From contig JACQDN010000026.1 of assembly GCA_016201105.1 (NCBI GenBank), positions 62,001-126,000 on the forward strand: a stretch of DNA of 64,000 nt. The letters run 5' to 3'. The DNA comes from Pseudomonadota bacterium. Lineage in GTDB: Bacteria; Pseudomonadota; Alphaproteobacteria; Micropepsales; Micropepsaceae. Positions 60,348 through 64,000 of this stretch are shown here, piece after piece. The position numbers were made by a program, and so were the translations under genes. Numbering within the stretch: position 1 is the first letter of the stretch; every line of letters begins with the position of its first letter. The notes below the pieces were generated by a model, which saw only the letters and a program-made list of their open reading frames with translations, searched no databases and was not told the origin of the DNA.

Positions 60348-63005
60348 CTATGGAGCAAGACGAGCGACAGCCTCCCTTAATCGCACTACCAGTGCCGCTG
60401 CCTCTTCGCGCTTCTCTTTCTGCTCGTCAATCACGTCTTCGGGCGCGCGGGCGACGAAGTCGGGGTTGTTGAGCTTGGCGTCGAATTTGGCGATCTCGCT
60501 CTCGGTCTTCTTCAATTCCTTTTCCAGGCGCTGACGTTCCTTGGCGAAGTCGATGACGTCGCCGAGCGGCAGTGCGGCAACCGCTTCGCCCAGCACGAAT
60601 TGTGCGGAACCATTTGGGATTGTCTCGTCGCAATGAGCGCTCGCAAGCCTTGCCAGCGTCATGATCACGTCGCGATTGCGCGTCAGCCGTGCCTTGGTCG
60701 CCTCACCGGCGTCTTTCAACACCAGCGCGATCCTGGCCGCCGCCGGTACGTTCATTTCGGCGCGGATGGAGCGGATGCCCAACACGAGATCGATCACCCA
60801 GTGCATCTCGTCATGCGCGGGATCGTCGCCTTTTGGCACCGGCAGTCTCGGCCATTCGGACTCGATGAGCAGCGTCTTGCGCGGCGCCGCATGCTCTGCG
60901 GTGCGGGCCCAGAGTTCTTCGGTGATGAAGGGAATGAAGGGGTGGAGCAGAGAAAGAATGCTGTCTCGCACCCACGCCGCCGTCGCGCGCGTCTCATCCT
61001 TGGCGGCCTGATCGTTGCCGTTCAGTAAGGGCTTGATGAATTCCAGATACCAGTCGCAATACACGTCCCACACGAAGCGGTAGGCCGCGCCCGCCGCCTC
61101 GTTGAAGCGCAGCGCCTCCAGAGACGCAGTCACTTCGGAGGCCGCACGCGCGGTTTCGCCCACGATCCATTTGTTGACGGTCAGTGCGACCGCAGAAGGA
61201 TCGAAATCCTCCCGCGTGATACATTCGTTCATCTCGCAGAAGCGCGAGGAATTCCACAACTTGGTTCCGAAATTGCGGTTCACTTCCACCCGCGAAGCGC
61301 CAATGCGCATGTCGCGCCCCTGCCCGGCCGCGAGCGCCAGCGTGAAGCGCAGCGCGTCGGCGCCGTATTCGTCGATCAATGTGATGGGGTCGACGACGTT
61401 GCCCTTGGTCTTCGACATTTTCACACCCTTCTCGTCGAGCACGCGGGTGTGAATGAAGACTTCACGGAACGGCGCGTCCTTCGTGAAGTGAATCCCCATC
61501 ATCATCATGCGGGCGACCCAGAAGAAGATGATGTCGAATCCGGTGATGAGAACCGAGGTCGGATAGTAGCGCTTCAACTCCGGCGTCTTGTCGGGCCAAC
61601 CCAGCGTGGAGAACGGCCATAACGCGGACGAGAACCAGGTGTCGAGCACATCGCTGTCACGGGTGAGGAACACTTCCTGGCCGCGTTTCTTGCGCGCCTC
61701 GATCAGCGCTTCATTTTCGCTTTCCGCGACGTAGATGTGCTTCTGGTCGTCGTACCAGACGGGAATCTGGTGACCCCACCACAGCTGGCGCGAGATGCAC
61801 CAAGGATGAATGTTTTCCAGCCAGCGGAAATAGATGTTTTCCCAGTTCTCCGGAACGATGCGGGTCTTGCCGGTTCGAACCGCCGCGATCGCCTTCTCGG
61901 CCAGGGGGCGGACATCGAGATACCATTGCTCTGTCATATAGGGCTCGAGCACGACGGTCTTTGTCTTCTCGTCATGCGGCACGGCGTGCGTGACCGGTTC
62001 GACGCGATCGACGAACTCGAGCGCTTCGAGATCGGCAAGCACAACTTCGCGCGCTTTGAAGCGGTCCAGGCCGCGATAGGCTTCCGGAACGTTGTCGTTC
62101 AGCGTGGCGTCCGGGTTCAGGATGTTGATCAGCGGCAGGTTGTGGCGCTTGCCGACTTCGAAGTCGTTGAAATCGTGGCCGGGCGTGATTTTGACCGCGC
62201 CGGTGCCTTTTTCCGGATCGGAATGTTTGTCGGCAATGATGGGGATGAGGCGGTTCGCCAACGGCAGACGCAAATTCTTGCCGATCAAATCCTTGTAGCG
62301 CGCGTCGTCTGGATGAACCGCCACGGCGGTGTCGCCCAGCATGGTTTCGGGCCGCGTCGTGGCAACCGTTACGAACTGGCCCATCTGTCCTTCAACGGGA
62401 TATTTGAGATACCAGAGGTGACCCTTGATCTCGATATTCTCCACTTCGAGATCGGAGACCGCGGTTTGCAGGCGTGGATCCCAGTTCACCAGGCGCTTGT
62501 CTTTGTAGATCAGCCCTTCGCGATAGAGTTCGACGAAGGTTTTGAGCACCGCGCGAGAGAGACCCTCGTCCATCGTGAAGCGGTCGCGCGTCCAATCCGC
62601 GCTCGCGCCCAGCCGGCGCAGCTGTTGGCCGATGGCGCCGCCGGATTCGTCTTTCCATTTCCACACCGCTTCGAGAAATTTCTCGCGGCCCATCTTGATG
62701 CGGCTCTGCTGGCGTTCGGCGAGCTGGCGTTCGACGACAAGCTGCGTGGCGATGCCGGCATGATCCATGCCCGGTTGCCAGAGCACATCCTTGCCGCGCA
62801 TGCGCTCGAAGCGCGCGAGAATGTCCTGCAACGTGTTGTTCAGCGCGTGACCGATGTGAAGCCGGCCTGTGACGTTGGGCGGCGGAATGACGATGCAGAA
62901 CGGCTCGGCGTCGGGCCTGCGCCCGGCCCGAAAGGCTCCGGAAGCTTCCCATTGGGCGTAAATCCGCCCTTCGACGTCCTTGGGATTGAAGGTCTTATCG
63001 AGCAT
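60348..63005 (-). CDS. valS: Valyl-tRNA synthetase
   Basis: Class I aminoacyl-tRNA synthetase charging tRNA-Val. At 885 residues it has PPPNVTGRLHIGHALNNTL with the HIGH motif near residue 48, an editing domain, GFDIIFFWVARMMMMG, and KMSKTKGNVVDP with KMSKS. The C-terminal coiled coil (KERQRLEKELKKTESEIAKFDAKLN) is typical. The popZ gene lies 104 bases upstream on the same strand, a standard alphaproteobacterial pairing. Confidence 0.97.
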   Translation of the reverse strand: MLDKTFNPKDVEGRIYAQWEASGAFRAGRRPDAEPFCIVIPPPNVTGRLHIGHALNNTLQDILARFERMRGKDVLWQPGMDHAGIATQLVVERQLAERQQSRIKMGREKFLEAVWKWKDESGGAIGQQLRRLGASADWTRDRFTMDEGLSRAVLKTFVELYREGLIYKDKRLVNWDPRLQTAVSDLEVENIEIKGHLWYLKYPVEGQMGQFVTVATTRPETMLGDTAVAVHPDDARYKDLIGKNLRLPLANRLIPIIADKHSDPEKGTGAVKITPGHDFNDFEVGKRHNLPLINILNPDATLNDNVPEAYRGLDRFKAREVVLADLEALEFVDRVEPVTHAVPHDEKTKTVVLEPYMTEQWYLDVRPLAEKAIAAVRTGKTRIVPENWENIYFRWLENIHPWCISRQLWWGHQIPVWYDDQKHIYVAESENEALIEARKKRGQEVFLTRDSDVLDTWFSSALWPFSTLGWPDKTPELKRYYPTSVLITGFDIIFFWVARMMMMGIHFTKDAPFREVFIHTRVLDEKGVKMSKTKGNVVDPITLIDEYGADALRFTLALAAGQGRDMRIGASRVEVNRNFGTKLWNSSRFCEMNECITREDFDPSAVALTVNKWIVGETARAASEVTASLEALRFNEAAGAAYRFVWDVYCDWYLEFIKPLLNGNDQAAKDETRATAAWVRDSILSLLHPFIPFITEELWARTAEHAAPRKTLLIESEWPRLPVPKGDDPAHDEMHWVIDLVLGIRSIRAEMNVPAAARIALVLKDAGEATKARLTRNRDVIMTLARLASAHCDETIPNGSAQFVLGEAVAALPLGDVIDFAKERQRLEKELKKTESEIAKFDAKLNNPDFVARAPEDVIDEQKEKREEAAALVVRLREAVARLAP

Positions 63006-63109
63006 GCATGCCTCTTGGGGGAGGAGCGGCGGTTCGTCAACCGTCCCTACGCCTTATCTTCAAGAGGCTTTGGGGGCCGGTCGCTGTGCCGGCCCTTGGT
63101 TCTTGCGGG

Positions 63110-63793
63110 TTACCGGCGACGCGCCTTTACGACGCGGGCTACTTCGCCCCGTACCGCTTCTTCCAGCATCGCCGGGAAGTGCTCGTCCAGCCATTCGCGG
63201 ATGAGCGGCTTCATGCGGTCTACGATGGCCTCGGCATTGCCGTCGGCCCACTCGCGGATGACGGGTTCGAAGGACTCGCGCACGGCGCGCTCGAACACCG
63301 CTTCCACGGTCGCCCCGTCGATCGGCGCAACGGGCGCCACCCGATCGCGAACCGGCGCCGCCGGTTCGGGCTGGCCATGCTCATCGTCCAAAGCGGCGAA
63401 CGCATCGTCGATCGCCTTGCGGGATTTGTCGGAAAAGATGCCCTCTGGCGAATGCGCAGGGGCTTCGGCGCGGGCTGTCGTACTCACGGGGGTTTCCTCG
63501 ATCGACTGGAACACAACTTCATCTGCCGGCGGTTTCGGGGACGGCGCGGCGCGCAGGACCGGAGCAGGCGCAACCGGCGCGGGTGTTGGCGCCGGTTCCT
63601 CCTCCACTTCATGGGTGAGTTCGAGCACGTCGTCTTCGACAGTGGCGACGGCGACAGGCTTGGCCACGACGGGCGCGGGCTGCGGCGCGGCAGGGGCCGG
63701 CGCGGCGGCTTCGTTGGAGTCTTCGGAGATGATCTTGCGGATGGAGGCGAGAATTTCCTCCATGGTCGGTTCGTGTTGTGGATTCGACGCCAT
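63110..63793 (-). CDS. popZ: PopZ-family polar organiser protein (DUF2497)
   Basis: A 227-residue protein with the PopZ N-terminal helix EPTMEEILASIRKIISED near residues 9-26, a long proline/alanine-rich acidic linker, and a C-terminal helix (IREWLDEHFPAMLEEAVRGEVARV) that drives oligomerisation. In Caulobacter, PopZ forms the polar microdomain that tethers the chromosome origin through ParB. The ATG at 63793 is preferred: an upstream TTG at 63799 adds two residues, and GGAG lies at the proper distance before the ATG. valS is downstream. The homology is of family level; polar function in this organism is inferred. Confidence 0.9.
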   Translation of the reverse strand: MASNPQHEPTMEEILASIRKIISEDSNEAAAPAPAAPQPAPVVAKPVAVATVEDDVLELTHEVEEEPAPTPAPVAPAPVLRAAPSPKPPADEVVFQSIEETPVSTTARAEAPAHSPEGIFSDKSRKAIDDAFAALDDEHGQPEPAAPVRDRVAPVAPIDGATVEAVFERAVRESFEPVIREWADGNAEAIVDRMKPLIREWLDEHFPAMLEEAVRGEVARVVKARRR

Positions 63794-63878
63794 GCTCAAT
63801 CTCCAGCCGCGGGCAGAAAGGAGTCCAGGACCCTAAGACAGTCGATCAAAGAAGGAAAGACGGAGTTAAGACGCTGCT

Positions 63879-63943
63879 ACCCTCCCCTTGAGGGAGGGTC
63901 GAAATATTTGAGTGCAAAGCACGAAAATATTTCGGGGAGGGGC
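63879..63943. repeat. CCCTCCC-type palindromic repeat near window end
   Basis: ACCCTCCC (63879-63886) pairs with GGGAGGGT (63892-63899). CGAAATATTT (63900-63909) pairs with AAATATTTCG (63925-63934). The segment closes with GGGGAGGGG. This AT-cored double hairpin differs from the CCTCCCCC family at 24.1 and 53.6 kb but shares the style. No gene is supported from 63800 to 64000. Confidence 0.65.
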
Positions 63944-64000
63944 CATGCCACGCCAGTTGAAGGCGAGACTCAACATTCACGCGAGCATTGAGAGGGCTCG

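Noticed and set aside
61737-63836. 699-residue plus-strand ORF opposite valS and popZ
   Set aside because: It is the antisense shadow of two certain genes with strong motifs (HIGH, KMSKS and the PopZ helix). High GC leaves long open antisense frames.
1-64000. CRISPR array or IS element
   Set aside because: The repeats present are palindromic and dispersed, with no evenly spaced direct repeats. No transposase-like ORF was recognised.

Overview
The window is chromosomal DNA from a GC-rich alphaproteobacterium. The strongest markers are the fused ispDF gene with pgpA overlapping its end, two nitrogen two-component pairs in tandem (ntrBC, ntrYX) followed by hfq and hflX, the rlpA-dacC-tmk-holB ... 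tatD-MBL cluster, and a popZ-type gene beside valS. The TonB/FecR signalling genes, the DUF885 proteins and the glycosyltransferases would fit a soil or freshwater heterotroph. I cannot fix the genus; a Rhizomicrobium/Micropepsaceae-like lineage is only a guess.

Layout. 1-2.4 kb: 5' part of pgpA, ispDF and a proline-rich secreted protein, all on the minus strand. 2.5-11.6 kb: regulatory block ntrB-ntrC, ntrY-ntrX, a class IV aminotransferase, hfq and hflX. 11.6-17.2 kb: lipoproteins, mazG, a MerR regulator, an acetyltransferase, a P-loop kinase-like protein, an MBL hydrolase and tatD. 17.25-17.96 kb: a GIY-YIG nuclease gene between two inverted copies of a 150-bp palindromic repeat, at the tatD/holB junction where many alphaproteobacteria carry metG. 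18-21.8 kb: holB, tmk, dacC and rlpA. 22.3-28.3 kb: a DUF885 protein, tRNA-Ser(UGA), a small membrane protein, an orphan HsdR-N-like nuclease-fold protein, an HdeA-like protein, two lipoproteins and repeat sequences. 28.4-35.8 kb: a ThDP enzyme coupled to an FAD hydroxyacid oxidase, then two GT39 transferases and a GT2 polyprenyl-phosphate transferase. 35.8-39.9 kb: an ECF sigma factor, an overlooked 40-codon ORF, FecR and a TonB receptor with an STN domain. 39.9-57.6 kb: polysaccharide deacetylase, second DUF885 protein, isoquinoline-oxidoreductase-like pair, RND pump with adaptor, CapA protein, EthD and DUF4112 proteins, ilvD, an acyltransferase and a retropepsin-like protease. 57.8-64 kb: a glycine-zipper protein, an HD-type hydrolase, a TPR protein, valS and popZ.

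Several palindromic repeat families are scattered between genes: a 150-bp family at 17.25 and 17.82 kb, a CCTCCCCC family at 24.1 and 53.6 kb with a relative at 63.9 kb, a nested CACGCAGAG element at 21.95 kb, and one unit at 28.2 kb. The best candidate for an undescribed system is the GIY-YIG gene bracketed by inverted repeats. The tRNA-Ser/HsdR-N region, the hydroxyacid oxidase plus decarboxylase pair, and the small ORF between sigma factor and anti-sigma factor come next. There is no CRISPR array, no classical IS transposase, no rRNA and no prophage. Three stretches over 300 bases lack a confident gene. 17191-17503 holds a repeat. 21836-22276 holds a nested repeat. 27952-28382 holds a repeat and a doubtful small ORF.
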